A stretch of DNA of 64,000 bases from Emcibacter sp048269205 (GTDB lineage: Bacteria > Pseudomonadota > Alphaproteobacteria > Sphingomonadales > Emcibacteraceae): contig NZ_JBLXJC010000001.1 in assembly GCF_048269205.1 (NCBI RefSeq), forward strand, positions 1,550,001-1,614,000, in the 5' to 3' direction. How positions within the stretch are numbered: the stretch's first letter is position 1; every line of letters starts with the position of its first letter. Shown one piece after another: positions 37,301 through 46,000 of this stretch. Position numbers and translations under genes: made by a program. Under the pieces are notes generated by a model. The model was not told the origin of the DNA, searched no databases, and saw only the letters and a list, made by a program, of their open reading frames with translations.

Positions 37301-37329
37301 AAAAAAGGGAGCCACAGGCTCCCTTTTTT
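37301..37329. terminator. Bidirectional terminator between purN and thiG
   Basis: Perfect 13-bp stem (37301-37313 with 37317-37329, loop ACA) flanked by A6 on one side and T8 on the other, so it works in both directions: for purN on plus and thiG on minus. Confidence 0.9.
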
Positions 37330-37347
37330 TTGACTTTTCCCTGGGCC

Positions 37348-38133
37348 TTAGATCAGGCCCGCCAGCGGCGAGGACGGATCTGCATAAAGTTTTCTGCCCA
37401 TACGACCGGCGAGATATGCTTCCCGTCCAGCCTCAACAGCCAGTTTCATGGCCCGCGCCATCCTGACAGGATCTTTCGCCTCGGCAATGGCCGTGTTCAT
37501 CAACACCCCGTCACAGCCCAGTTCCATGGCTACTGCTGCATCTGACGCCGTACCCACACCGGCATCGACAAGCACGGGGACATTTGACTGTTCCACAATC
37601 AGGCGTATCTGAACCGGATTCTGAATACCGAGGCCCGACCCGATCGGCGCACCAAGCGGCATAATCGCGCAACAGCCCATGTCTTCAAGCACTTTGGCCT
37701 GGATCGGGTCATCGCTGCAATAAACCATCACGTCGAAACCCTCTTTGATCAGGACTTCCGCCGCCTTCAATGTTTCCGGCATGTTGGGATACAGGGTTTT
37801 CTGATCGCCAAGAACCTCAAGTTTCACCAACTTCCAGCCACCGGCTTCCCGGGCAAGCCTGAGAGTGCGCAGCGCATCATCGGCCGTAAAACAGCCTGCC
37901 GTATTCGGCAGATAGGTGTATTTTTTCGGGTCGATGAAGTCCACAAGCATGGGCTGCTTTGGATCGGTCACATTAACCCGGCGTACCGCCACAGTCACGA
38001 TCTCCGCGCCCGAGGCCTCCAGGGCAGCGGCATTTTCCTCAAATGATTTGTATTTTCCTGTTCCCACGATCAGGCGCGAAGAGAATTTCCGGCCTGCAAC
38101 TTCAAATGTGTCAGTCAATTTTTCCACCACCAA
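37348..38133 (-). CDS. thiG: Thiazole synthase
   Basis: Forms the thiazole phosphate of thiamine from deoxyxylulose phosphate, dehydroglycine and ThiS thiocarboxylate. The 261-residue TIM barrel begins LIVGTGKYKSF and contains the Schiff-base lysine region KLEVLGDQKTLYPN, plus AVMPLGAPIGSG-like and VDAGVGTASDAAVAMELGCDGVL segments. It starts at TTG 38131-38133 or at one of the two GTG codons right after; these lie inside the end of thiS (23-base overlap). ThiF, ThiH/O are not in this window. Confidence 0.95.
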   Translation of the reverse strand: MVVEKLTDTFEVAGRKFSSRLIVGTGKYKSFEENAAALEASGAEIVTVAVRRVNVTDPKQPMLVDFIDPKKYTYLPNTAGCFTADDALRTLRLAREAGGWKLVKLEVLGDQKTLYPNMPETLKAAEVLIKEGFDVMVYCSDDPIQAKVLEDMGCCAIMPLGAPIGSGLGIQNPVQIRLIVEQSNVPVLVDAGVGTASDAAVAMELGCDGVLMNTAIAEAKDPVRMARAMKLAVEAGREAYLAGRMGRKLYADPSSPLAGLI

Positions 38134-38323
38134 TAAAATGTACTATTTCCAGCTGGTCACCATCTTGAATCTGAACCTGCTGATATGTTGTTTTCGGCAC
38201 AATTTCCAGATTTCGCTCCACGGCGACCTTACCCGGATTGATGTCCAGCTTTTCCAGCAATTCATGCAGGGTCAACTGATTTTCAAAACTATGCTCATCG
38301 CCGTTTATCATCAAGCTGATCAA
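38111..38323 (-). CDS. thiS: Sulfur carrier protein ThiS with a C-terminal extension
   Basis: A 70-residue ubiquitin-fold protein (MINGDEHSFENQLTLHELL ... QVQIQDGDQLEIVHFIGGG) that carries sulfur as a C-terminal glycine thiocarboxylate. Family members normally stop at Gly-Gly; here three residues (Lys-Ile-Asp) follow GGG before the stop. Those extra codons lie where the thiG start overlaps. If translated, the tail would have to be removed before ThiF can activate the glycine. Upstream no thiamine-pyrophosphate riboswitch was recognised. Confidence 0.88.
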   Translation of the reverse strand: MISLMINGDEHSFENQLTLHELLEKLDINPGKVAVERNLEIVPKTTYQQVQIQDGDQLEIVHFIGGGKID

Positions 38324-38397
38324 TGATCTGATCCTTTTTAATTCTTAAGACTTTGCAGGATTAAAGCAATCCTTTATAGTTCGCAAATATTTTGACC

Positions 38398-38420
38398 ACA
38401 AAAAGCTCCGTCAAGGGAGC
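38398..38420 (-). terminator. Weak terminator-like hairpin upstream of thiS
   Basis: On the minus strand GCTCC (38416-38420) pairs with GGAGC (38405-38409) and is followed by TTTTTG. Only 5 bp of stem, so it may be chance, an attenuator ahead of thiS-thiG, or a stop for antisense transcription from the aroQ side. Confidence 0.25.
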
Positions 38421-38544
38421 GTCAACCGACAAGTGACGATTCCGGTTTTCAAACCGTTCTTAACTGATTATACAGGACATCCAGATAATTTTCCGGCAGG
38501 ATCGGTATATTATCCGAAGGACACAATAGAACAAGAAGGCTTTT

Positions 38545-38997
38545 ATGACAGAGAGCACTCCAGGAAATATTCTGGTGATCAACGGCCCAAACCTGAATCT
38601 GCTGGGCACACGTGAACCGGAAATTTACGGCAAAGAGACCCTTTCCGACATCGAGGAAAAGTGCAAGGCCCATGCCGCCCGCCTGGATCTGTCCGTGATT
38701 TTTCGCCAGAGTAACTCCGAAGGTGAAATCGTTGACTGGATTCACGAGGCCAGAAACAATGCACAGGCTATTATCATCAATGCCGGTGCCTATACACACA
38801 CCTCTGTCGCGCTGATGGATGCTCTTCTCGCCGTGGAATTGCCGGTGGTCGAGGTGCATCTGTCAAACATATTCAAACGTGAGGAATTCCGTCATCATTC
38901 CTATATATCTCCAGCTTCTGTTGGCGTTATATGCGGTTTTGGCAGCCGGGGATACCTGATGGCACTTGACGCCCTCACCGAGACAATTAAAAAATAA
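38545..38997 (+). CDS. aroQ: 3-dehydroquinate dehydratase, type II
   Basis: Third step of the shikimate pathway. The 150-residue protein has the hallmarks NGPNLNLLGTREPEIYG, RQSNSEGEIVDWIHEA, INAGAYTHTSVAL and VHLSNIFKREEFRHHS (catalytic His). It leads the aroQ-accB-accC-aat run, with 33 bases to accB; this order is common in alphaproteobacteria. Confidence 0.96.
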   Translation: MTESTPGNILVINGPNLNLLGTREPEIYGKETLSDIEEKCKAHAARLDLSVIFRQSNSEGEIVDWIHEARNNAQAIIINAGAYTHTSVALMDALLAVELPVVEVHLSNIFKREEFRHHSYISPASVGVICGFGSRGYLMALDALTETIKK

Positions 38998-39030
38998 TCG
39001 AGAATTTATAAAACAAGGGACTACAACCAG

Positions 39031-39492
39031 ATGTCAAAAATGCACGTCGATCAGGAACTAATTCGCGACCTGGCAGCACTGCTTAACGAAACTGACCTTA
39101 CCGAAATCGAGGTTGAGGACGGCGATCGCAAGATCAAGGTCTGCCGCAATGTTACGGTTGCAGCTGCAGCTGTTGCCGCACCTGCCGCTGTAGCGGCCGC
39201 ACCCGCTGGTGCTGCCGGTGTAGAACAAGCGGGTGGCGAAGCACAGGCTGCCGATCATCCGGGTGCCGTTTTGTCCCCCATGGTGGGAACGGTCTATTCT
39301 GCTCCCGAGCCGGAATCCGACAACTTTATCAAGGTTGGGGACAAGGTAAGTGCCGGTGATACGCTGCTGATTGTGGAAGCCATGAAAGTCATGAACCACA
39401 TCCATGCCCCCAAGTCCGGTACGGTCACGCAGATCCTGGTTGAAAATGCCCAGCCAGTTGAATATGGCGAGCCTCTGGTGATTATTGAATAA
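39031..39492 (+). CDS. accB: Acetyl-CoA carboxylase biotin carboxyl carrier protein
   Basis: A 153-residue BCCP: a short helical N-terminus, an Ala/Val/Pro-rich flexible linker (about 45-75), then the biotinyl domain with the thumb region and the biotinylated lysine in EAMKVMN (about residue 118). First committed step of fatty acid synthesis, with AccC and the carboxyltransferase encoded elsewhere. Followed 14 bases later by accC. Confidence 0.96.
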   Translation: MSKMHVDQELIRDLAALLNETDLTEIEVEDGDRKIKVCRNVTVAAAAVAAPAAVAAAPAGAAGVEQAGGEAQAADHPGAVLSPMVGTVYSAPEPESDNFIKVGDKVSAGDTLLIVEAMKVMNHIHAPKSGTVTQILVENAQPVEYGEPLVIIE

Positions 39493-39506
39493 GGTTCCAG
39501 ACACAT

Positions 39507-40853
39507 ATGTTTGATAAAGTTCTTATAGCCAACCGGGGCGAGATCGCCCTGCGGATTCACAGAGCCTGCAGGGAAATGGGTATTCATACGGTTGCCGTTC
39601 ATTCGGAAGCCGATGAAAATGCCATGCATGTCCGTCTCGCTGATGAAAGCGTCTGTATCGGCCCTGCACCCTCGGCGGATAGCTACCTGAATATTCCGGC
39701 CATTATTGCCGCGGCTGAAATCACAAATGCGGATGCAATCCATCCCGGATACGGTTTCCTGTCGGAAAACGAGAAATTTGCCGAAATCGTTGAACAGCAT
39801 AACATCGCCTTTATCGGCCCCACGGCGCAGCATATTCGCGTCATGGGCGACAAGATTTCGGCCAAGGACACCGTCAAAAAGCTCGGTATTCCGGTTGTTC
39901 CGGGCTCCGAAGGCGAAGTCAGGGATTTTGAAACCGCCTCCAAGGTGGCCAAAGAAATCGGATATCCCGTAATCGTCAAAGCTGCCGCAGGCGGCGGCGG
40001 TCGTGGCATGAAAGTGGTACATAACGAAGGCGAGCTCCAGAATGCAGTAAGTTCTGCCAGAACAGAAGCCAAGGCGGCCTTCGGCGATGACGCGGTCTAT
40101 CTGGAAAAGTTCCTCACCCTGCCCCGGCATATTGAACTTCAGATTTTGGCAGATGAACACGGGAACTGTATTCACCTCGGCGAACGGGATTGTTCACTGC
40201 AGCGACGGCACCAGAAGGTGCTGGAAGAGGCCCCCTCACCGGCGCTTAATGCGGACGAGCGAGAAAAAATCGGTGACGTTGTCGCGAAGGCCATCCAGGG
40301 GCTTGGCTACCGCGGCGCCGGCACAATCGAGTTCCTGTATGAAAACGGCGAATTCTATTTCATCGAAATGAATACCCGCCTGCAGGTGGAGCATCCGGTG
40401 ACCGAGATGATTACCGGTGTGGACTTGGTGCGGGAACAGATTCGTATTGCCGCAGGGCTGCCTCTGTCCCTGAAACAGGAAGATATCACGTTCTCCGGCC
40501 ATGCGATCGAATGCCGTATCAATGCAGAAGACCCCTTTACCTTCATGCCCTCGCCTGGGAAAATCGGTGACTATCATACGCCGGGCGGTCTTGGAGTCCG
40601 GGTGGATTCAGCCCTTTACAGCGGCTATACCATTCCGCCTTACTATGACAGCATGATTGCCAAACTGATCGTACATGGCAAAACCCGTAACGAATGTCTG
40701 ATGCGTCTGCGTCGCGCCCTCGAAGAATATGTGATCGACGGGATCAAGACGACGATCCCGCTGCATCAGCGGTTGATCCGGGAAACCGACTTCATGAACG
40801 GCGCCTATGACATCCACTGGCTGGAGAACTTCCTGAACAACCTGGACGACTGA
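39507..40853 (+). CDS. accC: Acetyl-CoA carboxylase biotin carboxylase subunit
   Basis: ATP-grasp enzyme that carboxylates biotin on AccB. The 448-residue protein has FDKVLIANRGEIALRI at the start, the ATP-binding glycine loop AAGGGGRGMKVV, ERDCSLQRRHQKVLEEAPSP, and EMNTRLQVEHPVTE. Size and layout are those of standalone AccC. The aat gene follows 10 bases downstream. Confidence 0.97.
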   Translation: MFDKVLIANRGEIALRIHRACREMGIHTVAVHSEADENAMHVRLADESVCIGPAPSADSYLNIPAIIAAAEITNADAIHPGYGFLSENEKFAEIVEQHNIAFIGPTAQHIRVMGDKISAKDTVKKLGIPVVPGSEGEVRDFETASKVAKEIGYPVIVKAAAGGGGRGMKVVHNEGELQNAVSSARTEAKAAFGDDAVYLEKFLTLPRHIELQILADEHGNCIHLGERDCSLQRRHQKVLEEAPSPALNADEREKIGDVVAKAIQGLGYRGAGTIEFLYENGEFYFIEMNTRLQVEHPVTEMITGVDLVREQIRIAAGLPLSLKQEDITFSGHAIECRINAEDPFTFMPSPGKIGDYHTPGGLGVRVDSALYSGYTIPPYYDSMIAKLIVHGKTRNECLMRLRRALEEYVIDGIKTTIPLHQRLIRETDFMNGAYDIHWLENFLNNLDD

Positions 40854-40863
40854 ACCTGGAGAA

Positions 40864-41520
40864 ATGACGGAGATAACAGCAGAACTTCTGCTACATGCCT
40901 ATAGCCAGGGTATTTTCCCCATGGGAGAAAGTGCCGACAGCGATGAAATATTCTGGGTCGATCCCGAGCTCCGCGGGATCTTCCCCTTCGAACGGTTTCA
41001 TGTCCCATCCAGACTTGCGCGTAAAATCCGAAAACAGCCCTTCGAGATAAGGCTCGATACCGCTTTCCGTGATGTGATGAAGGCCTGTGCGGAAACCATT
41101 CCTGATACAGAACGCGACAATACATGGATCAACGACACCATCCTTGATCGCTATTATGAACTATTCAAAATGGGGTTTGCCCATTCCGTCGAATGCTGGC
41201 GAGAGGATAAACTGGTTGGTGGACTATATGGCGTCTCTATAGGGGGAGCCTTTTGCGGGGAAAGTATGTTTCACAAGGAAACCGACGCCAGCAAAGTCGC
41301 CCTTGTCTATCTGGTCGCCCGACTGAAAAAAGCAGGCTACACACTGCTGGATACCCAGTTCGTTACTGACCATCTGGAGAAATTCGGTGCGGTGGAAATC
41401 CCGAGAATGGAATATAAGGCCAGGCTGGCCCGCGCCCTGGAGCTTGAACCGGATTTTTATTCGCTGGGGGGAGATGCCTCGCCGGAGACCATTTTACATC
41501 TGGTGACCCAGATATCATAA
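40864..41520 (+). CDS. aat: Leucyl/phenylalanyl-tRNA-protein transferase
   Basis: Adds Leu or Phe to the N-terminus of proteins with basic N-terminal residues, marking them for ClpS-ClpAP. The 218-residue protein has SQGIFPMGE, the WVDPELRGIFP segment, WINDTILDRYYELFKMGFAHSVECW and GGLYGVSIGGAFCGESMF, all typical. A GGAG ribosome site precedes the ATG. Its last 64 bases overlap the 3' end of the convergent DUF2155 gene. Confidence 0.95.
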   Translation: MTEITAELLLHAYSQGIFPMGESADSDEIFWVDPELRGIFPFERFHVPSRLARKIRKQPFEIRLDTAFRDVMKACAETIPDTERDNTWINDTILDRYYELFKMGFAHSVECWREDKLVGGLYGVSIGGAFCGESMFHKETDASKVALVYLVARLKKAGYTLLDTQFVTDHLEKFGAVEIPRMEYKARLARALELEPDFYSLGGDASPETILHLVTQIS

Positions 41521-41879
41521 ACCGGATGTTCCAGCGGGGATACGGCCGGGCTAGAAGCAAACATCCAGCCACTGAAAACCTTTTCCGATTTTTTGCCCTG
41601 CCCTATATCAGTGATCTCGAGAAAGGCAACACTTTCCGGTGTTTCTTCCGGCGGGTTTGAGCGGCAATGGCGCATGACAATCTCCAGTGTGCCAAAACGT
41701 ACCGGTTCATTCTGTCGCGCCTCGATACTGGAAAGCCGGGCCGTAATCTTGTCCAGAGCGCCAAGCACAACCACAGGCACTTTGCGTTCTTCCGCCAGTG
41801 TCGGAAATTCCTCGGCAGCCGCAATGGACACCAGGAAAGCCTGGCAGGTGAACAGAGCAATAAAGATAAGATTACGCAT
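41457..41879 (-). CDS. DUF2155 domain-containing exported protein
   Basis: A 140-residue protein with a signal peptide (IFIALFTCQAFLVSIAAA, cleavage about residue 22) and a DUF2155 domain, recognisable by VVLGALDKITARLSSIEA, F(G)TLEIVMRHCRSNPPEE and VFSGWMFASSPAVSPLEHPVYDIWVTRC. The family has no established role; it is regularly next to aat, mlaD or NDUFA12 in alphaproteobacteria. Two cysteines in the mature part could form a disulfide. The end overlaps aat (convergent) by 64 bases. Confidence 0.88.
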   Translation of the reverse strand: MRNLIFIALFTCQAFLVSIAAAEEFPTLAEERKVPVVVLGALDKITARLSSIEARQNEPVRFGTLEIVMRHCRSNPPEETPESVAFLEITDIGQGKKSEKVFSGWMFASSPAVSPLEHPVYDIWVTRCKMVSGEASPPSE

Positions 41880-41887
41880 GACGAAGG

Positions 41888-42334
41888 TTACTCCTCGTCG
41901 CCGGACCCTGCGAATTTGTCCAGCAGCCCCAGAAGATCAACAGATCCCTGGGTATCAAGAATTTCATCCCCGTCCTGGAGGAACTCGTCACTCCCACCGG
42001 GATCAAGGGCAAGGTAGTTTCCGCCCAGAAGTCCTTCTGCGGTAATTTTTGCAAAGGTATCCTCCGGGATATTGATGTCCGGGTTAACAGTAAATTCAAC
42101 CACGGCCATAAAGGTATCCGAATCAATATACTGTTTGACCACGCTGCCGACCTTGATGCCGCTGACGCGCACGTCGCTGCCCACAACCAGACCGTCAATT
42201 TTGTCAAATTTCGCCTTGAGGTGAACGCCGCCATTGGACGTTAGATTGGCGTGGGTATATGCGAAATAGAGAAAGCTTGCGGCGATAACTAGAACCACAC
42301 CTCCGACAAGGGTTTCAACCAGATTATTTCGCAT
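41888..42334 (-). CDS. mlaD: Outer membrane lipid asymmetry maintenance protein MlaD
   Basis: A 148-residue protein with an N-terminal membrane anchor (about 5-27) and one MCE domain (GGVHLKAKFDKIDGLVVGSDVRVSGIKVGSV ... AEGLLGGNYLAL), as in MlaD, the substrate-binding ring of the MlaFEDB phospholipid transporter. The C-terminal tail is acidic. Other mla genes are absent here, which is normal for alphaproteobacteria that keep mlaD beside the NDUFA12 gene. Confidence 0.9.
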   Translation of the reverse strand: MRNNLVETLVGGVVLVIAASFLYFAYTHANLTSNGGVHLKAKFDKIDGLVVGSDVRVSGIKVGSVVKQYIDSDTFMAVVEFTVNPDINIPEDTFAKITAEGLLGGNYLALDPGGSDEFLQDGDEILDTQGSVDLLGLLDKFAGSGDEE

Positions 42335-42357
42335 ACGACAAACTCCTGCTTTCGGGA

Positions 42358-42744
42358 TCAGCTGTTCGGTGTCCAGGCCTTATAGTCGCCTGTGGTTTTG
42401 GGACGATCGCCGGCAGCATTCAAACTGCCTGTGGGATAATAGGCCTCTACTGTCCCGGTCAGATTGGGCTGATGTTCCTTTTCCCAAGACTTTACCACCG
42501 GAGGACGCTCGACCGGTGTCTCATCAATGGTGTAATGTAACCAGGCATGCCACTCGGGAGGGACACGCGAGGCCTCGATTTCACCGTTGAACATCACCCA
42601 GCGCTTTTTGCCTTTTTTCTCACGATAGTAGACGTTGCCCTGGTCGTCTTCACCCACCTTTTCACCATTAAGGCCGGTAAATACCCAGGTGCCAATTGTA
42701 CTGTCATGCCACCATGTGAAAATTCTCTTGAGCAAGGAAAACAT
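42358..42744 (-). CDS. NADH:ubiquinone oxidoreductase subunit NDUFA12 (B17.2 homologue)
   Basis: Accessory subunit of respiratory complex I, found in alphaproteobacteria and mitochondria. The 128-residue protein from ATG 42744 has ISLLKRIFTWWHDSTIGTW-like opening, GEDDQGNVYYREK, KRWVMFNGEIEASRVPPEWHAWLHYTIDETP and the tail YKAWTPNS. Its presence is one of the better lineage clues in the window. A nine-residue upstream extension is possible but less supported. Confidence 0.92.
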   Translation of the reverse strand: MFSLLKRIFTWWHDSTIGTWVFTGLNGEKVGEDDQGNVYYREKKGKKRWVMFNGEIEASRVPPEWHAWLHYTIDETPVERPPVVKSWEKEHQPNLTGTVEAYYPTGSLNAAGDRPKTTGDYKAWTPNS

Positions 42745-43049
42745 ATTTCTGTCAATCCCACCTTTTGTCAAAGTTCATCATTCTATACCGCGCCCGCCCC
42801 CACAGAACAACCTAAAACATTGGCAGACGATAATTATTATCCGGCCCGAAAGCGGCATTTTCATGATTGCCTCTCACAGGAATATAGCCCGATCAGGTTA
42901 ACCATCCCTTTCCGACTCGATAGACACAAGATGTAGTTCATGCGGACGTGTCAAACACAATATATAAGAAAAATATCTGGAGCATTAACCAAGAGTCAGA
43001 TACACTTCGTCAATCATAAATTTGTCAAATATGCCCCCGGGGAATATAA
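42745..43049 (+). promoter_or_regulatory. nrdJ upstream region with two NrdR-like boxes
   Basis: Roughly 300 bases without a gene between the divergent NDUFA12 and nrdJ genes. ACACAAGATGTAGT (42924-42937) and ACACAATATATAAG (42955-42968) each resemble the NrdR operator (consensus close to ACAC-wATAT-wGTGT, imperfect in their right halves) and start exactly 31 bases apart, the three-turn spacing typical of NrdR box pairs. NrdR represses ribonucleotide reductase genes. The start of nrdJ has a GGGGAA ribosome site. No cobalamin riboswitch was recognised. Confidence 0.5.
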
Positions 43050-46000
43050 ATGAAGGTAAAACGTCGCTTTACGTCGCCAGACCAGTCGCCATACCACAAC
43101 ATTGGCTTCAGAACCACGGACAGTGAAATCCGCAACCCGGACGGAACCGTTGTTTTTGAGCTCAGAGAAATTGAGGTGCCGGAAGGCTGGAGCCAGGTAG
43201 CCGCGGACATTATTGCGCAGAAATATTTCCGCAAGGCCGGCGTTCCCCAGCATCTTCGTCCCGTCCCCGAAGCCGATGTGCCTGAATGGCTGTGGCGTCA
43301 CGAGGCCGATGTGGAGGCACTGGAAGCCCTGCCCGAAGACAAAAGGACAGGTCCGGAAAAAAGTGCCCGGCAGGTCTTTAACCGCCTTGCCGGGACCTGG
43401 ACCTACTGGGGCTGGAAAGGCGGCTATTTTAGTCACGAAAGCGATGCCCATGCTTTCTATGACGAGCTCAGGTTTATGCTTGCCAACCAGATGTGTGCGC
43501 CTAATTCGCCACAATGGTTTAATACCGGCCTGCACTGGGCCTACAGCATTGACGGGCCGGCCCAGGGACACTTCTATGTGGATTATGAGACAAACAAACT
43601 GACCAAATCCAAAAGCTCCTATGAACATCCCCAGCCCCACGCCTGTTTTATCCAGGGTGTGGACGATGATCTGGTCAATGACGGCGGCATTATGGATCTC
43701 TGGACCCGGGAAGCCCGCCTGTTCAAATACGGTTCCGGCACCGGCAGCAACTTTTCCAACATCCGCGGCTCGGGTGAGCCCCTGTCCGGTGGCGGCAAGT
43801 CATCGGGACTGATGAGCTTCCTGAAAATTGGCGACCGGGCTGCCGGGGCGATCAAGTCCGGCGGCACGACGCGCCGGGCGGCAAAAATGGTGATTGTGGA
43901 TATCGATCATCCGGATGTTGAGGATTTCATCAACTGGAAAGTCAGGGAAGAGCAGAAGGTCGCCGCCCTCGTTACCGGTTCAAAAATTGTAGAGAAACAT
44001 CTGCAGGAAATCATGACCGCCTGCCAGGATAAATCCCTGGAGGAAGAGGACGCCTGCAATCCGGAGATGAACGCCGCCCTGAAAACAGCCATTCTTGCGG
44101 CGCGCAATTCTCTTGTCAGCGAAAACTATATCCAGCGGGTCATCCAGTTCGCCAAACAGGGCTTTACGGAAATAGAGTTTGAAACCTATGATACCGACTG
44201 GGATTCCGAAGCCTATATGACCGTGTCCGGGCAGAATTCGAACAACTCGGTCCGGGTAACGGATGACTTCCTTCAGACAGTTCTGGACGATGGCGACTGG
44301 GATCTGATTAACCGTGGCAATCACAGGGTCAGTAAGACAGTCAAGGCGCGCGCCCTTTGGGAAGACATTGCCCTGTCCGCCTGGCAGTGTGCAGACCCGG
44401 GCATCCAGTATCATACCACCATCAATGACTGGCATACCTGCCCGCAGTCCGGACAGATTCGGGCGTCCAACCCCTGCTCCGAATATATGTTCCTGGACAA
44501 TACGGCCTGCAATCTGGCCTCCCTGAACCTGATGAAGTTCAGAACAGCGGATGATGGATTCGACGTGGACAGCTTCGAGCATGCGGTCACCCTGTGGACC
44601 ATTGTTCTTGAGGTTTCCGTTCTGATGGCCCAGTTCCCGTCTAAGGAAATCGCCAGACTGAGCTTTGACTTCCGAACCCTGGGGCTCGGTTTTGCCAATA
44701 TTGGTGGCCTGATCATGGCCTCCGGCATGGGCTATGACAGTGATGAGGGACGCGCCCTGTGCGGCGCCATTTCCGCATTGATGACGGGTACCGCCTATCG
44801 CACCTCCGCCGAGATGGCGCGGGAACTGGGCGCCTTTCCCTCCTATGCGGCAAACAAGGACGACATGTTGCGGGTCATTCGCAATCATCGGCGGGCCGCC
44901 TGGGGTAACGACGAGGGATATGAAGAGCTTTCCACAACACCGGTCGCCCTTGATATCGCCAGTTGTCCCTTCCCCGAAATAGCCACTGCTGCCGGCAGGG
45001 TCTGGGACCAGGCCCTGGAGATCGGCACCCTGCACGGATACCGCAACGCCCAGGTCAGCGTGATTGCGCCGACGGGGACTATCGGTCTGGTCATGGACTG
45101 CGATACCACCGGCATCGAGCCCGATTTCTCGCTTGTCAAATACAAGAAACTGGCAGGTGGAGGTCATTTCAAGATCATCAACCGGCTGGTGCCGACGGCC
45201 CTCAAAACGCTTGGCTACAGCCCGAAACAGATCGATGAAATGGCCAAATACGCCGTCGGGCACGGCACCCTCGCGGGCGCACCCCACATTAATCATGAAA
45301 GTCTGAAGGCCAAGGGTTTCTCACAGGCTCAGCTGGATGTACTGGAAAGCAACATCGCCAGCGCCTTCGACATCAGCTTTGCCTTTAATCACTGGATTCT
45401 GGGACGGGATTTCTGTCGGGACGTGCTTGGCTTCGCCGACGAACAACTTGACGATCTCACGTTCAATATGCTCGAGGCACTGGGCTTCGACAAGAAACAG
45501 ATTGAGGAAGCCAACCTCTATTGCAGCGGCACCATGACCCTGGAAGGCGCCCCCTACCTAAAGGACCATCATCTTCCGGTATTCGATTGTGCCAATCCTT
45601 GCGGCAGGATCGGAAAAAGATTCCTCAGCCCCGAAAGCCATATCCGCATGATGGCAGCGGCTCAGCCCTTTATTTCCGGGGCCATTTCCAAAACCGTCAA
45701 TATGCCCAATTCAGCTACGGTCGAGGACTGCAAGAGCGCCTATATGCTGTCCTGGAATCTTGGCCTGAAAGCCAATGCCATTTACCGCGATGGTTCAAAA
45801 CTTTCACAGCCACTGAATGTTTCCCTGCTGGAGGAGGATGAGGTAAATGAGGATATTCCTCTGCCGGAAAAGACCCGAATTGTTGCTGAGCGTATTGTAG
45901 AACGCATTGTCGAGCAGGCTGGGCCTGCCGAACGGCGCAAACTGCCGACACGGCGCAAGGGCTATACCCAGAAAGCCATGGTCGGCGGTCACAAGGTCTA

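Noticed and set aside
38324..38544. Possible thiamine-pyrophosphate riboswitch before thiS
   Set aside because: The CUGAGA and ACCUGA-type conserved elements are not seen on the minus strand.
42745..43049. Possible cobalamin riboswitch before nrdJ
   Set aside because: Looked for the conserved B12-box type sequence and found none; NrdR-like boxes explain the region better.
43980..45296. 438-codon minus-strand frame
   Set aside because: Antisense shadow of nrdJ.
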